Source of the DNA: Methanospirillum hungatei
Lineage (GTDB): Archaea; Halobacteriota; Methanomicrobia; Methanomicrobiales; Methanospirillaceae
DNA length: 19,870 bases
Direction of reading: 5' to 3'
NCBI RefSeq assembly: GCF_020216685.1
Contig: NZ_JAIWNS010000107.1
Span: forward strand, 1-19,870
Part shown: in pieces, positions 6,861 to 15,339 of the stretch
Position numbering within the stretch: position 1 is the first letter of the stretch
Layout of the letters: each line of letters begins with the position of its first letter
Translations under genes and position numbers: made by a program
Notes under the pieces: generated by a model
Told to the model about the DNA's origin: nothing
The model's input: the letters and a program-made list of their open reading frames with translations, nothing else
The model's database searches: none

Positions 6861-8963
6861 ATGACTCACTCCCCAAACCGGCTCGCAAAGGAACACAGTC
6901 CCTATCTTCTCCACCATGCATACAATCCGGTAGACTGGTACCCCTGGGGTGATGAGGCATTTACGAGAGCAGAAGAGCATGATATGCCGGTTTTTGTCTC
7001 AATCGGATATGCAGCCTGCCACTGGTGTCATGTCATGGAGACCGAATGTTTTGAGGATGAGGAGATCGCATCTCTCCTTAATGCTCATTTTGTCTCGATA
7101 AAAGTGGATCGGGAGGAGAGACCTGAAATTGATCAATTATATATGGCCGTGTGCCAGGTAATGACCGGATCTGGCGGATGGCCTCTGCATATCTTTCTCA
7201 CTCCGGATAAACGCCCATTTTATGCAGCAACCTTCATTCCCAAAATAAGTCGTCCTGGTATGCCGGGTATGCGTGATCTCCTTCCATATCTTGCATCAGT
7301 CTGGAGAGATGAGAGAAAGAAGATCAGTGATGTATCTGACCTGATACTATCAGCAGTACTGGAGCAGACAAGGCAGGACACCCACCATGATCCGGATGAC
7401 CTGCTTCATACCGCAGCGAGGAATCTCACCGGATCGTATGATGGAATGTATGGAGGTTTTTCGCCTGCTCCAAAGTTTCCTTCTGTTCCCGTGCTTCTCT
7501 TTCTCCTGCGGTATGCAGTCATATATCAGGACCTGTCCATCCTTGACATGATTACGACAACCCTTGATCGGATGGCGTATGGTGGCATGAGAGATCATCT
7601 GGATGGGGGTTTTCACCGGTATGCAACCGACAGTGCCTGGAAGCTGCCTCACTTTGAGAAGATGCTCTATGATCAGGCGATGATGGCGATAATCTATACC
7701 GAGATCTGGCAGGTCACGAAACAGGACCGGTACCGAAGGATCGCCCTGGCAGCCCTTGAGTACATGATCACGGTTCTCTCTGACGCGCCAGGTGGGTTTT
7801 CCTCATCTGAAGATGCCGATAGTCCGGGAGGAGAGGGGGTATACTATCTCTGGTCCTATGATGAGATTGAGCAGCTCTTCGGAGAAGATGCAAAGCTTGT
7901 CTGCACCCTGTTTGGAATTACCCGTGAAGGAAATGTGTCCGGAATGCATGGGATGAAACCCGGAGATAATGTTCTTTTCCCTGAGCAGGATCCCCTGGAC
8001 ATCCTGACAAGAGCGGGAGTCAGAGACCCGGAAACAGCCTATGCTTCTATTATTCATACCCTCAACAATGCACGGAAAAAGCGTCAACGACCTCCCTGTG
8101 ATGACAAAGTCCTGACCGACTGGAATGCTCTTGCAATCCATGCACTGACCTTTGCCGGTATGGTCTTTCAGGAGAGATCACTCTGCACCAGGGCAGTATC
8201 TGCAGCAGAATTTCTCTTCTCGAAAATGGTTCGTCCTGACGGGATAGTGCTTCACCGATGGCGGAACGGTCAGGCAGGTATTGACGGAACCGCGGGTGAT
8301 TATATATATCTTGCATGGGCCTGTCTTACCCTCTATCAGACAACCGGCAACCCCATGTGGCTTGATCGAGCCATCTTACTTGAAAAGACTGTTTCTGATC
8401 AGTTCTATGATTCTGTACATGGTGGATATTTCCTCGTCCCCTCAGCGACCGATCTGCCGGTAAGAATGAAGGAAATGACAGACGGCCCGACATTTTCAAC
8501 AAACGGAGTCGGTTACCTGCTGCTTTGTGCCCTCTATTCCATTACCGGGGATGGATCATATCGCCAAAAAGCCCGACAGACAGAGGGGTATCATCGCTCA
8601 CTGGATCCCCGGATGATAACCGGCTGCTGCACCTTTTTATGTGGACTTATCGAGAAAAATGTGAGAGGCACTGCTGTTTTCTGCGATAAATCAGGAAGTA
8701 CGGAAGGCGATGAGATCTGGAGTCTTCTCTGGTCCACGTATCTTCCGGGAATGATCAGAATCCCTATCAGTAAGAGATCTGACTCAGATTTTCTTCCTAT
8801 GTCTGTCCAATGTCAGGGGGACACGCCCGCCCTTCACATCTGTTCACACCGGCAGTGTCATCCCCCCATCACCACGGTCGATGAGGTACGGCATTATCTT
8901 TCGGGATTAGATATTTTTCAGGGCGATGAGATTTCTGACACCATTCAGGCGCCAGACCAGTGA
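6861..8963 (+). CDS. DUF255 thioredoxin-fold protein (YyaL/SSP411/SPATA20 family)
   Basis: 700 residues, the usual length for this widespread family. The N-terminal thioredoxin-like domain has [10 protein letters not shown] (21-30), [16 protein letters not shown] with the CHWC active-site motif at 53-56, [11 protein letters not shown] (81-91) and GGWPL (105-109). The C-terminal alpha/alpha six-hairpin, glycosidase-like domain has [10 protein letters not shown] (198-207), [13 protein letters not shown] (245-257) and [11 protein letters not shown] (263-273), all near-invariant in the family. The biochemical function is not settled: the fold suggests redox activity at CxxC plus possible sugar or carbohydrate handling by the second domain. 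It is cytoplasmic, with no signal peptide. Its 3' end overlaps the convergent PPOX gene by 57 bases. The start is supported by the TATA spacing; an ATG at 6851 is out of frame. Confidence 0.95.
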   Translation: MTHSPNRLAKEHSPYLLHHAYNPVDWYPWGDEAFTRAEEHDMPVFVSIGYAACHWCHVMETECFEDEEIASLLNAHFVSIKVDREERPEIDQLYMAVCQVMTGSGGWPLHIFLTPDKRPFYAATFIPKISRPGMPGMRDLLPYLASVWRDERKKISDVSDLILSAVLEQTRQDTHHDPDDLLHTAARNLTGSYDGMYGGFSPAPKFPSVPVLLFLLRYAVIYQDLSILDMITTTLDRMAYGGMRDHLDGGFHRYATDSAWKLPHFEKMLYDQAMMAIIYTEIWQVTKQDRYRRIALAALEYMITVLSDAPGGFSSSEDADSPGGEGVYYLWSYDEIEQLFGEDAKLVCTLFGITREGNVSGMHGMKPGDNVLFPEQDPLDILTRAGVRDPETAYASIIHTLNNARKKRQRPPCDDKVLTDWNALAIHALTFAGMVFQERSLCTRAVSAAEFLFSKMVRPDGIVLHRWRNGQAGIDGTAGDYIYLAWACLTLYQTTGNPMWLDRAILLEKTVSDQFYDSVHGGYFLVPSATDLPVRMKEMTDGPTFSTNGVGYLLLCALYSITGDGSYRQKARQTEGYHRSLDPRMITGCCTFLCGLIEKNVRGTAVFCDKSGSTEGDEIWSLLWSTYLPGMIRIPISKRSDSDFLPMSVQCQGDTPALHICSHRQCHPPITTVDEVRHYLSGLDIFQGDEISDTIQAPDQ

Positions 8964-9383
8964 GCGCTCCTCTTTACAGATTGACTCCGGAGGGTCCTGT
9001 GGTGAATGACCGAGGGCTGCAAGAATGTTGGTGGAGAGATTCTGCTCACGGATCAGGTTCACAAACCTCTCTCTTGTGATCTTTTTCTCGATAGAGTCAT
9101 TCACCTCCTCAAGATACCCCTGAAGTGTCACAAACATGTAACAGGAGAGATCCTTTGTATACTTATCAATCTCCACGGAGACATATGGGGATTTTCTGAA
9201 GTATTCTATCTTTTTGCCATATTTTGTGGAGAGGAAATAGAGGTGGTTTCCGTCATACACATAGAGGAATGGTGCAATATAGGGATATTTTTCCCCAGAA
9301 AAGGCGATTCGTGCCATAAAACGGCTGTGAATCAGCGCATCATACTCTTCTTTCTCCATCCGGGGGATTTTCACGATCTCCAT
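8907..9383 (-). CDS. Pyridoxamine 5'-phosphate oxidase-like FMN-binding protein
   Basis: 158 residues of the split-barrel flavin-binding family (PPOX/NimA-like). Typical features are the start [18 protein letters not shown], then [28 protein letters not shown] (strands binding FMN phosphate), the helix after [11 protein letters not shown], and VSVEIDK. Members of this group bind FMN, F420 or heme; which one is used here cannot be told. A GTG at 9404 would add seven residues, but the TATA box at 9412-9419 lies only 8-15 bases from it and 29-36 from the ATG at 9383, so the ATG is preferred. The final 19 codons overlap the end of the DUF255 gene on the opposite strand. Confidence 0.87.
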   Translation of the reverse strand: MEIVKIPRMEKEEYDALIHSRFMARIAFSGEKYPYIAPFLYVYDGNHLYFLSTKYGKKIEYFRKSPYVSVEIDKYTKDLSCYMFVTLQGYLEEVNDSIEKKITRERFVNLIREQNLSTNILAALGHSPQDPPESICKEERSLVWRLNGVRNLIALKNI

Positions 9384-9411
9384 GATACCTAAAACAACAT
9401 ACACGTTCCAT

Positions 9412-9419
9412 CTAATAAA
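9412..9419 (-). promoter_or_regulatory. TATA box of the PPOX-like gene
   Basis: The minus strand reads TTTATTAG at -36 to -29 from the ATG at 9383. It supports that start over the GTG at 9404, which would lie upstream of the predicted transcription start. Confidence 0.45.
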
Positions 9420-9463
9420 CTATGCAGACCTGCATCCCGGATCTCAATCTCTCAGATGCTATA

Positions 9464-9508
9464 CTCTTTCAAGAAATGATAAAACGAGGACTTTTCTTTT
9501 GGAAAGAG
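9464..9508. repeat. Inverted repeat CTCTTTC/GAAAGAG
   Basis: Seven-base perfect arms at 9464-9470 and 9502-9508 flank an A/T-rich 31-base spacer upstream of the TPR gene promoter. It may be regulatory or chance. Nothing else beyond promoters is seen between 9384 and 9563. Confidence 0.25.
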
Positions 9509-9515
9509 AAACTAC

Positions 9516-9522
9516 TTTATTG
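9516..9522 (+). promoter_or_regulatory. TATA box of the TPR gene
   Basis: TTTATTG predicts a transcription start near 9546. This falls after the TTG at 9540 and before the ATG at 9564, so it argues for the ATG. Confidence 0.4.
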
Positions 9523-9547
9523 AATCCGTCACACACTCATTGGATTC
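9522..9547 (+). repeat. Inverted repeat GAATCC/GGATTC before the TPR gene
   Basis: Six-base perfect arms at 9522-9527 and 9542-9547 span the predicted transcription start of the TPR gene. It could be a repressor site at the promoter rather than an RNA hairpin. Confidence 0.25.
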
Positions 9548-9563
9548 TTTGAGTAAAATACCG

Positions 9564-10517
9564 ATGGAATTACCTATGACCCGATGGCAAGGCATGGTTC
9601 TGGCAATCCTTCTCTTAATAGCAACCACGTTTGTACTCAGTCCTGTTGTATCTGCTCAGAATATTCAGGACGCTACAGTGTGGATAAACAAAGGAAAAGA
9701 TGCTTTTCAAAAGAAGGATTATGTAAGCGCGATCGCAGCCTATGATCAGGCCCTTCTTCTGGATGAATATTACACAGAAGGGTGGAAATTACGCGGCGAT
9801 GCGTTGATGGAACTGAAGCGGTATGCAGAAGCTGCCGAATCATATGATCGCGCCATCACCATCGACAAGACGAATGCAGATCTCCTGGGAAAAAAGGGTC
9901 GTGCCATTTATGAGCTGGGGAATTATCAGGAGGCGCTGGATATCTATACAAGGGCCGTCTCTTTAAATCCCTATATCTTTCAGAATCAGGACGGATATGG
10001 AGATGTGCTTGCTGCCTTAAACCGGTTTACCGAGGCGGATTATGCGTATACTTCAGCCCTGAAGATAGATCCGAAAAATAATGCGACATGGAATAAAAAG
10101 GGAGAGGTACTTGCAAAGATGTACCGCAATGATGAAGCCATCGCTGCATTTAATCAGTCTATCCAGCTCTATCCTGATTCTGCCGAGGTATGGAATAACC
10201 TCGGAAGCGTGCATTTTAACATGGGCAATATGAAAAAGGCACTGAATGCATTTGAAAAAGCGATATCACTGGATGAAAGTTACATCCCGCAGAAGTACAG
10301 TGATACATTAAACCGGCTTGCAAAGGTGAATCCAGAGATCAGGAAAGCCACGACACATGAGGAGATAGAAGTGCCGGTGGTGAACACTCCCTTTGTCATA
10401 CCTCCGGCGATATTTGTTCTGAATTATCTCATGATCGGTATAGGTATCATTGCCATTCTTATCCTCGGTGTCATGGGTGTTATAAAAAAGCGGCCAGTAA
10501 AAAAAGAGCGGGAATGA
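9564..10517 (+). CDS. TPR-repeat protein, secreted and anchored by a C-terminal membrane helix
   Basis: 317 residues from the ATG at 9564. A signal peptide (GMVLAILLLIATTFVLSPVVSA, about 10-31) is followed by six tetratricopeptide repeats (about 38-69, 72-105, 106-137, 140-171, 174-207, 208-241) with the A-x4-F/Y-x2-A-I pattern. After a linker comes a transmembrane helix (about 281-306) and a basic tail (KKRPVKKERE). The TPR array should therefore face outside the membrane with the tail in the cytoplasm, as a scaffold for an envelope complex; the partner is unknown. A longer form from TTG at 9540 and a shorter one from ATG at 9576 are possible; the TATA position favours 9564. It converges on the oxidoreductase beta gene with 3 bases between stops. 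Confidence 0.87.
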   Translation: MELPMTRWQGMVLAILLLIATTFVLSPVVSAQNIQDATVWINKGKDAFQKKDYVSAIAAYDQALLLDEYYTEGWKLRGDALMELKRYAEAAESYDRAITIDKTNADLLGKKGRAIYELGNYQEALDIYTRAVSLNPYIFQNQDGYGDVLAALNRFTEADYAYTSALKIDPKNNATWNKKGEVLAKMYRNDEAIAAFNQSIQLYPDSAEVWNNLGSVHFNMGNMKKALNAFEKAISLDESYIPQKYSDTLNRLAKVNPEIRKATTHEEIEVPVVNTPFVIPPAIFVLNYLMIGIGIIAILILGVMGVIKKRPVKKERE

Positions 10518-10520
10518 TAA

Positions 10521-11366
10521 TCAGGAATATCTGGAAAGGATCTCCTGAATTACCTTTTTCCGGTCAGTCTGTTTGATCTCGCGTTTCTCAGGCAGTGATG
10601 GCCGGATTGTTTTGTAAAAGATACCAAGGGGGATAGGCCCGGGATCAGAATAGTTCCATTGCTGCCCGGTCCGGCAGGCCATATCAAACTGTGAAACATT
10701 TGCTTCAGATGTTTCGTATACCTGTTCGTCATAGACGGATGTCATGTTAAAGAAGGTTGCACAGATCTGCAGCACGTCAATATGGGCAAACCCTGGATGA
10801 GTGATGGCTTCATGTATGACCCGTTTGAGAAGGGGGATGTTCCGCGTGTATGCCCTCGCCACAAAGCCTGCCCCTGACCCAAGCAGCAGCTCAATAATAT
10901 TCAGCGGGTACTCATGGATCCCGTCCGGGGTGGACCGGCCCTGGTAACCATACGGGGATGTCGGGGTATACTGTCCGGTAGTAAGCCCGTACACCCGGTT
11001 GTTATGACAGATAACCGTGATGTCGATATTTCGTTTTGCTGCATGGATCAGATGATCAAGTCCCTCTGCATAGAGGTCCCCGTCTCCGGCAAAACATACG
11101 ACTTTGAGCTCAGGATTTGCCATCTTAATCCCGGTGGCAACAGGGATTGTCCTGCCATGCAGGGAGTAAAAACTGTTTAAGTTAAAATAATCCACAATTT
11201 TGGCATGACATCCGATGCCTGAAACCAGGACAAACTTCTCTTTTGGGATACCCTCTTTCTCAAACTCTTCAATGACATATCGAAACGCATGCTGAATTGC
11301 AAAATTTCCACACCCCGGACACCAGGTGTTTTTTGCTTCAGAGACCAGTGTTGCGTTCGGACTCAT
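10521..11366 (-). CDS. korB: 2-oxoacid:ferredoxin oxidoreductase, beta subunit (TPP-binding)
   Basis: 281 residues. The beta subunit carries thiamine pyrophosphate and one [4Fe-4S] cluster in enzymes that convert a 2-oxoacid, CoA and oxidised ferredoxin to acyl-CoA, CO2 and reduced ferredoxin, or the reverse in autotrophs. WCPGCGNF (15-22), Cys53 (GIGCHAK) and Cys202 (QICATFFN) supply the four cluster ligands; GDGD (95-98) with NN (122-123) forms the Mg-TPP motif, followed by VYGLTTGQYTPT. The substrate cannot be fixed from sequence by eye; 2-oxoglutarate (Kor) fits the two-subunit type and the usual partial TCA cycle of Methanomicrobiales, but other 2-oxoacids are possible. The start overlaps the stop of the gamma-alpha gene (ATGA), so translation is coupled. 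Confidence 0.92.
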   Translation of the reverse strand: MSPNATLVSEAKNTWCPGCGNFAIQHAFRYVIEEFEKEGIPKEKFVLVSGIGCHAKIVDYFNLNSFYSLHGRTIPVATGIKMANPELKVVCFAGDGDLYAEGLDHLIHAAKRNIDITVICHNNRVYGLTTGQYTPTSPYGYQGRSTPDGIHEYPLNIIELLLGSGAGFVARAYTRNIPLLKRVIHEAITHPGFAHIDVLQICATFFNMTSVYDEQVYETSEANVSQFDMACRTGQQWNYSDPGPIPLGIFYKTIRPSLPEKREIKQTDRKKVIQEILSRYS

Positions 11367-13003
11367 AATACCCTCCTGATCCGGGTTTCCAGTTCTTCAA
11401 TCGTCGATGGTCTTCCGTCATACCGCAGGATGATCTCATCCGGGACAATACCATGCTCTTTGAGAATTTTATCTATCTGCCCTGCTGCACTCTCTTCAAC
11501 CACAATGATCCTGTCAACTCCCTCCAGAGCAGCCATAAAGGTCTTTATCGGGAATGGTTCGAGGATAAGAGGGGATACAAACCGGAATGAGTTATCCTTT
11601 GCGATCTCCGCCACCTGTCCCCGGACAGAACCCCACGCAATAACACACACCGGTGCTTTTTCATCCCCGGCAATTTTAACACTCCCCGGCTGGTCTGTAT
11701 ACTCTTTCAAAGCCTTCTCTTTTCTTTTTCTCTTCTCAACCATGGCAATGGTTATCTGGGGGTCTTCCGTTGTGATGCCTTTGAAATCATGGGTATAACT
11801 GTTTACTTTTACGATCTCGCCAGGATGCGGGGGAGCAAGAAGGGGTGAGATACCATCAGGCATATCCTCATACCGGTGATAGGGAAATGCAGGAGCAGAG
11901 ACCCGGTGTGGGAGGAGGTCCGGCAGATCTGACGATCCGGTAAAAAGCCCCTCCGAGAAGGTTTTATCGGTTATGATAAAGGCAGGGACCTGGAATTTCC
12001 ATGCGATCCGAACCGCCTCCGCTCCGAGGAAGATTGCTTCTTCAGGTGTGCCCGGAGCTGCTATCCATCGGGGAAACTCTCCCTGTCCTGCATAGCGGAT
12101 GAACATCAGATCAGATTGTGCGGTATAGGTCGGCAGTCCGGTCGATGGGCCGGTTCGTTGTGAGACGACGATGACGATTGGAATTTCTGCCTGTCCTGCA
12201 AGGGAGAGCCCTTCGGTCATCAGACAAAAGCCCCCGCCGGAGGTGCCGACTGCTGCCTTCCTGCCGGCATAGGAAAACCCGAGTGCCATGAGAATGACTG
12301 CTATCTCACTCTCCGGATGATATACCTGAATACCTGCCTCATCTGCAATTGATGCGAGAAAATGCAGGATACCTGACGACGGGGTCATCGGATAGGCCAC
12401 ATAGGCATCAAGCCCGCCGGCCAGAAGGCCAAGTCCAATCCATTCATTGCCTGAAAGGAAGGGTCTTGAAGAACCCCCGGGGATACCCAGCTTCCGGGAT
12501 GGTGAGAGCACGTCCCAGGCGGCCCGGGCAATCTCAAGATTTTTCTCTGTTTTTTTGGGATTCTTTCTTTTCAGGACCGGTTCTATCCTCTCCCAGGGTA
12601 CACCAAGATACCTGATCAGGGCACTGATCATAGCGGTATTTCCCATGATCGGAATCCCCTGGTGGGTGTTAATCAATTGGCCAAGCGGTATCTCAAGGCC
12701 TGGTGCCTTTACCCGGTCGGCATCGGAGATGATGATCCCGTCATCTGACAACCGGCCTTTATGAAGATCGGCAGTCTGCTGATCAAAGGCGATGATGACA
12801 TCCACCCCGGATCGGAATGCCGTCACCGGATACTCTGCAGCACGAATGATACAGAAGTTATGCCCGCCCCTGATGAGCGAGGGATAATCGACATACTGGT
12901 ACACATGATATCCCAGTGAGGAAAAGACAGAGCCGATAACCTGACCTGCCTGTGAGATGCCGTCTCCTGCTTTTCCTCCGATAAGGACTGAAAATTCTGC
13001 CAC
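11363..13003 (-). CDS. korA: 2-oxoacid:ferredoxin oxidoreductase, fused gamma-alpha subunit
   Basis: 546 residues from GTG at 13003. Residues 1-165 are the gamma domain (FSVLIGGKAGDGISQAG, 4-20; later YPSLIRGGHN, CoA-side contacts). Residues about 180-420 are the alpha pyrimidine-binding domain with YPMTPSS (204-210; usually YPITPS), HPESEIA (229-235), GTSGGGF (253-259) and RTGPSTGLPT (283-292). A C-terminal domain (about 470-546) completes the alpha subunit. No ferredoxin-type delta domain is present, so electrons pass from the beta-subunit cluster directly to ferredoxin. Start: the frame extends to a TTG at 13087 inside a T-rich tract with no Shine-Dalgarno, whereas GTG 13003 has GAGAGG 8 bases upstream and begins right at the family N-terminus. 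It is first in the operon with korB and divergent from the flavoprotein. Confidence 0.92.
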   Translation of the reverse strand: MAEFSVLIGGKAGDGISQAGQVIGSVFSSLGYHVYQYVDYPSLIRGGHNFCIIRAAEYPVTAFRSGVDVIIAFDQQTADLHKGRLSDDGIIISDADRVKAPGLEIPLGQLINTHQGIPIMGNTAMISALIRYLGVPWERIEPVLKRKNPKKTEKNLEIARAAWDVLSPSRKLGIPGGSSRPFLSGNEWIGLGLLAGGLDAYVAYPMTPSSGILHFLASIADEAGIQVYHPESEIAVILMALGFSYAGRKAAVGTSGGGFCLMTEGLSLAGQAEIPIVIVVSQRTGPSTGLPTYTAQSDLMFIRYAGQGEFPRWIAAPGTPEEAIFLGAEAVRIAWKFQVPAFIITDKTFSEGLFTGSSDLPDLLPHRVSAPAFPYHRYEDMPDGISPLLAPPHPGEIVKVNSYTHDFKGITTEDPQITIAMVEKRKRKEKALKEYTDQPGSVKIAGDEKAPVCVIAWGSVRGQVAEIAKDNSFRFVSPLILEPFPIKTFMAALEGVDRIIVVEESAAGQIDKILKEHGIVPDEIILRYDGRPSTIEELETRIRRVL

Positions 13004-13011
13004 CGTAGCTG

Positions 13012-13018
13012 CCTCTCT
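13012..13018 (-). promoter_or_regulatory. Ribosome binding site that decides the gamma-alpha start
   Basis: The minus strand reads AGAGAGG, ending 8 bases before the GTG at 13003. It favours this start over the upstream TTG at 13087. Confidence 0.6.
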
Positions 13019-13082
13019 GTGGGAACTGTGCTTTATCTGGTAATCAATATTGCTACTGTATGAGAATGTGTGAGTACGACCT

Positions 13083-13109
13083 CTCAATAAAAAAACGAAA
13101 ACTATTGAG
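13083..13109 (-). promoter_or_regulatory. Promoter and inverted repeat of the 2-oxoacid oxidoreductase operon
   Basis: CTCAATA (13083-13089) and TATTGAG (13103-13109) form perfect 7-base arms, centres 20 bases apart, around an A/T tract. The minus-strand TATA box TTTTATTG (13085-13092) overlaps one arm. A dimeric regulator bound here would block TBP. The predicted leader is about 57 bases and contains the GAGAGG site. Confidence 0.45.
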
Positions 13110-13182
13110 TGATATCTGATTGTATAGTGATACCATAGAAACTCTGGATCTATTGGGGAATCAAAAGAGAGAGATCAGTAAA

Positions 13183-13190
13183 TTTATATG
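13183..13190 (+). promoter_or_regulatory. TATA box of the iron-sulfur flavoprotein gene
   Basis: TTTATATG lies at -30 to -23 from the ATG at 13213, typical of a leaderless archaeal promoter. It overrules the longer reading frame starting near 13120. Confidence 0.55.
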
Positions 13191-13212
13191 GTATCAGATC
13201 CCGGTCATATAT

Positions 13213-13770
13213 ATGCGCGTTTTATCTCTCTCCGGGAGTCATGTGAAGAAGGGCAATACCGGTCTGCTTATCGGTTATCTGAATGAGCAGATAGAAGAGG
13301 CCGCGATTGAAGATCTCAAAATGAAATCGGTGTCCCTGGCTGATGCAAAGATCGGTCCCTGTAAAGGATGCAGAAAATGCATGGAGACCGGGTATTGTGT
13401 GGTGAAGGATGATTTCAATTCTATTGCCAGAAAAATGCTCAAGAGTGATCTTCTCATCATCGGCTCACCGGTGTATTTTCAGGATGTATCAGGTCGTGTA
13501 AAAAATCTTATCGACCGGACGTATTCTCTCTGGCATGACCGGCAGCTCAAAGGTAAAAAAGTCATTCCGGTTGCAGTCAGTGCGGTCTCCGGTGAGGATC
13601 GTGCTTTGGAGACCCTCCGCATATGGGCACAGGCTCATGAGATGAAGATAATCAGGTCAGTATACGGGCATGGGTACAAGAGGGGTGAAGTACTCAAAGA
13701 TCCAGAGGCCAAAGATGCAGTAATAACGGCAGTCCGTGATCTAGTTGGGGAACTGAAGTCAGAACACTGA
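13213..13770 (+). CDS. Iron-sulfur flavoprotein (Isf family, flavodoxin-like NADPH-dependent FMN reductase fold)
   Basis: 185 residues. The start MRVLSLSGSHVKKGNTG has the FMN phosphate-binding loop SGS-x4-GNT (7-16). A compact cysteine motif C50-x2-C53-x2-C56-x5-C62 matches the CX2CX2CX4-7C [4Fe-4S] motif of Isf from Methanosarcina. IIGSPVYFQDVSGRVKNLIDR (82-102) is the flavin isoalloxazine loop. Such proteins accept electrons from ferredoxin and pass them to other acceptors, including O2 or peroxide in some species. The true start is the ATG at 13213: the upstream 31 residues look like translated promoter DNA. It is divergent from the ferredoxin-reducing oxidoreductase operon, which makes a shared ferredoxin pool plausible but unproven, and convergent with ppx, 9 bases between stops. 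Confidence 0.9.
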   Translation: MRVLSLSGSHVKKGNTGLLIGYLNEQIEEAAIEDLKMKSVSLADAKIGPCKGCRKCMETGYCVVKDDFNSIARKMLKSDLLIIGSPVYFQDVSGRVKNLIDRTYSLWHDRQLKGKKVIPVAVSAVSGEDRALETLRIWAQAHEMKIIRSVYGHGYKRGEVLKDPEAKDAVITAVRDLVGELKSEH

Positions 13771-13779
13771 TGACTTTCG

Positions 13780-15339
13780 TTATCCACGGTGAGTTTCAAT
13801 CTGTAACTTGGTCCTGAAGGTTCTGAAGAATGAATCCTTTTCAGACTCGACGGCCCATATCTCGAGTGAGCAGTCTGATATACAGGAGACTGATAAAACA
13901 ACCCTGTCTTTTTTTCTGATAAACTCCGCCTTCTCAACACGCCGGTCATGACTGCGGTCAAGGTTTTCAGCAAGCCTGAGCAGGAGAGAAAGGACCCTGA
14001 CTATTCTCCGGTCGGTCCGGTCCAGTTCCTGAAAAGGATTGTCCCGTTGCCGTGGGAGTTTTTTCCGGTGATATCGTGCAATAAGCCCGATCATCAGGAC
14101 CTCATGCTGGTTAAAACCAAGAAGGGGAACCTGTGTTATAAGATAGAATGAGTGTTGATGATGGTTGGAAAACGAGATAAACTGCCCGACGTCATGCAGA
14201 TATGCCGCATGTGAAAGGAGTTCTTCTGCGTTGTCGTACGATCGAAAAAGTCCAGATCTGATCCCTGAGTGGTAGAGCTGCAAAGAGAGTTTGACAATAT
14301 GAGAAGCATGGGGCTCATCAATATGGCAGAGCCGGCCCAGGTGCGTTACGGATCGTTCCCGTATGGATACTGGTTCTGCATGGGGAAAGCCAGGGATCCT
14401 GGTGATGTAATCAACGAGCAGGCCGTCCCGAAGAGAGCGGGATGACGTATACACTCCTTTGAGCCCGCTCACCTTGATTATCTCATGAAGTATGACCGCA
14501 CCGGCGATGATAATATCTGCCCGGTCAGAATTCAGGCCTTGCACCTCTCTTCGCACCTGCAGGGGCAGATTTGAGAGATACCTGATGAGAATGTCCAGTT
14601 CTTCGATGCTGATAAATCCGGGAATATGAGATGAAACACATGGTTTATGTGATGCAGCGATTGTTTCAAGGGAGAGGATGGTTCCTGAACTGCCAATCGC
14701 CCTGGTGATATTCCAGGTGGTAATATGCCGTGCAATATGCACGATCTCATGCTCAATCCGCCTTCTCAAAGAAAAGAGCATGTGCTGTGATACTCTCCCG
14801 TCCTTTTCAGCCTGTACAAACATCCCCGTAGTTCTGATAGCTCCAAGTTTCAGACTTCTCAGAAAGAACGGTTCATGCTGATCTCCGACAATAATCTCTG
14901 TCGAACCACCACCGATATCAATAAAAAGAGCCGTTTCACCTTTCAGGTCAATCCCGCTTGATACCCCGAGCCATATCAGTCTTGCCTCCTCTGCTCCGGA
15001 GATGATATGAATTTTAACACCGGTAAGTTCCTCAATCCGGTTGCAAAGTTCCTCACCATTTGATGCCTCTCGTGTTGCTGATGTGGCTACTGCGACAAAT
15101 TCTTCGGCCCCCCTGCTTTTCGCAAGTTCAATCAGCCGGACGATTACCCCTGTTGCCCGCTCCATGGCTGCATCGGTCAGCCGGTTATTAAGAAATTCCC
15201 CTTCTCCAAGTCTGATTACCTCTTTCTGCTGGGTAACGAGAGTGTATGATCCGTTCTGATTCAGTCTCACAACAAGAAGACGAACGGAATTTGTCCCAAG
15301 ATCAATAAATCCAATAATCCGTGGAATATTCAGGTGCAT
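13780..15339 (-). CDS. ppx: Ppx/GppA phosphatase with C-terminal HD domain
   Basis: 519 residues. The N-terminal 300 or so residues form the ASKHA-fold exopolyphosphatase/guanosine pentaphosphate phosphohydrolase: IDLGTNSVRLLV (12-23, phosphate 1), VATSATREASN (about 84-94), SGAEEARLIWLG (115-126) with the catalytic Glu, DIGGGSTEI (141-149, phosphate 2) and AIGSSGTI (about 214-221). The C-terminal part has the HD metal site (AAYLHDVG, HD at 382-383; RYHRK 422-426; ENLDRSHD about 458-465), as in long bacterial Ppx proteins. It releases phosphate from polyphosphate ends or from pppGpp; archaea generally lack (p)ppGpp, so polyphosphate is favoured. Start: ATG 15339 has AGGA about 10-12 bases upstream; the TTG at 15348 is less likely. 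It overlaps the HD gene by 10 bases as the last gene of the CHAD operon. Confidence 0.94.
   Translation of the reverse strand: MHLNIPRIIGFIDLGTNSVRLLVVRLNQNGSYTLVTQQKEVIRLGEGEFLNNRLTDAAMERATGVIVRLIELAKSRGAEEFVAVATSATREASNGEELCNRIEELTGVKIHIISGAEEARLIWLGVSSGIDLKGETALFIDIGGGSTEIIVGDQHEPFFLRSLKLGAIRTTGMFVQAEKDGRVSQHMLFSLRRRIEHEIVHIARHITTWNITRAIGSSGTILSLETIAASHKPCVSSHIPGFISIEELDILIRYLSNLPLQVRREVQGLNSDRADIIIAGAVILHEIIKVSGLKGVYTSSRSLRDGLLVDYITRIPGFPHAEPVSIRERSVTHLGRLCHIDEPHASHIVKLSLQLYHSGIRSGLFRSYDNAEELLSHAAYLHDVGQFISFSNHHQHSFYLITQVPLLGFNQHEVLMIGLIARYHRKKLPRQRDNPFQELDRTDRRIVRVLSLLLRLAENLDRSHDRRVEKAEFIRKKDRVVLSVSCISDCSLEIWAVESEKDSFFRTFRTKLQIETHRG

Noticed and set aside
9006..9392. Plus-strand reading frame of 128 codons
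   Set aside because: Antisense to the PPOX-like gene, whose flavin-binding sequence is convincing.
11289..11798. Plus-strand reading frame of 169 codons
   Set aside because: Antisense to both oxidoreductase genes across their overlap; no family features.
13004..13087. N-terminal extension of the gamma-alpha subunit from a TTG
   Set aside because: It begins inside a T tract that looks like the promoter; GAGAGG precedes the GTG at 13003 at proper spacing.
13120..13212. N-terminal extension of the iron-sulfur flavoprotein
   Set aside because: The extension covers a well-placed TATA box, and the family N-terminus begins at the ATG at 13213.
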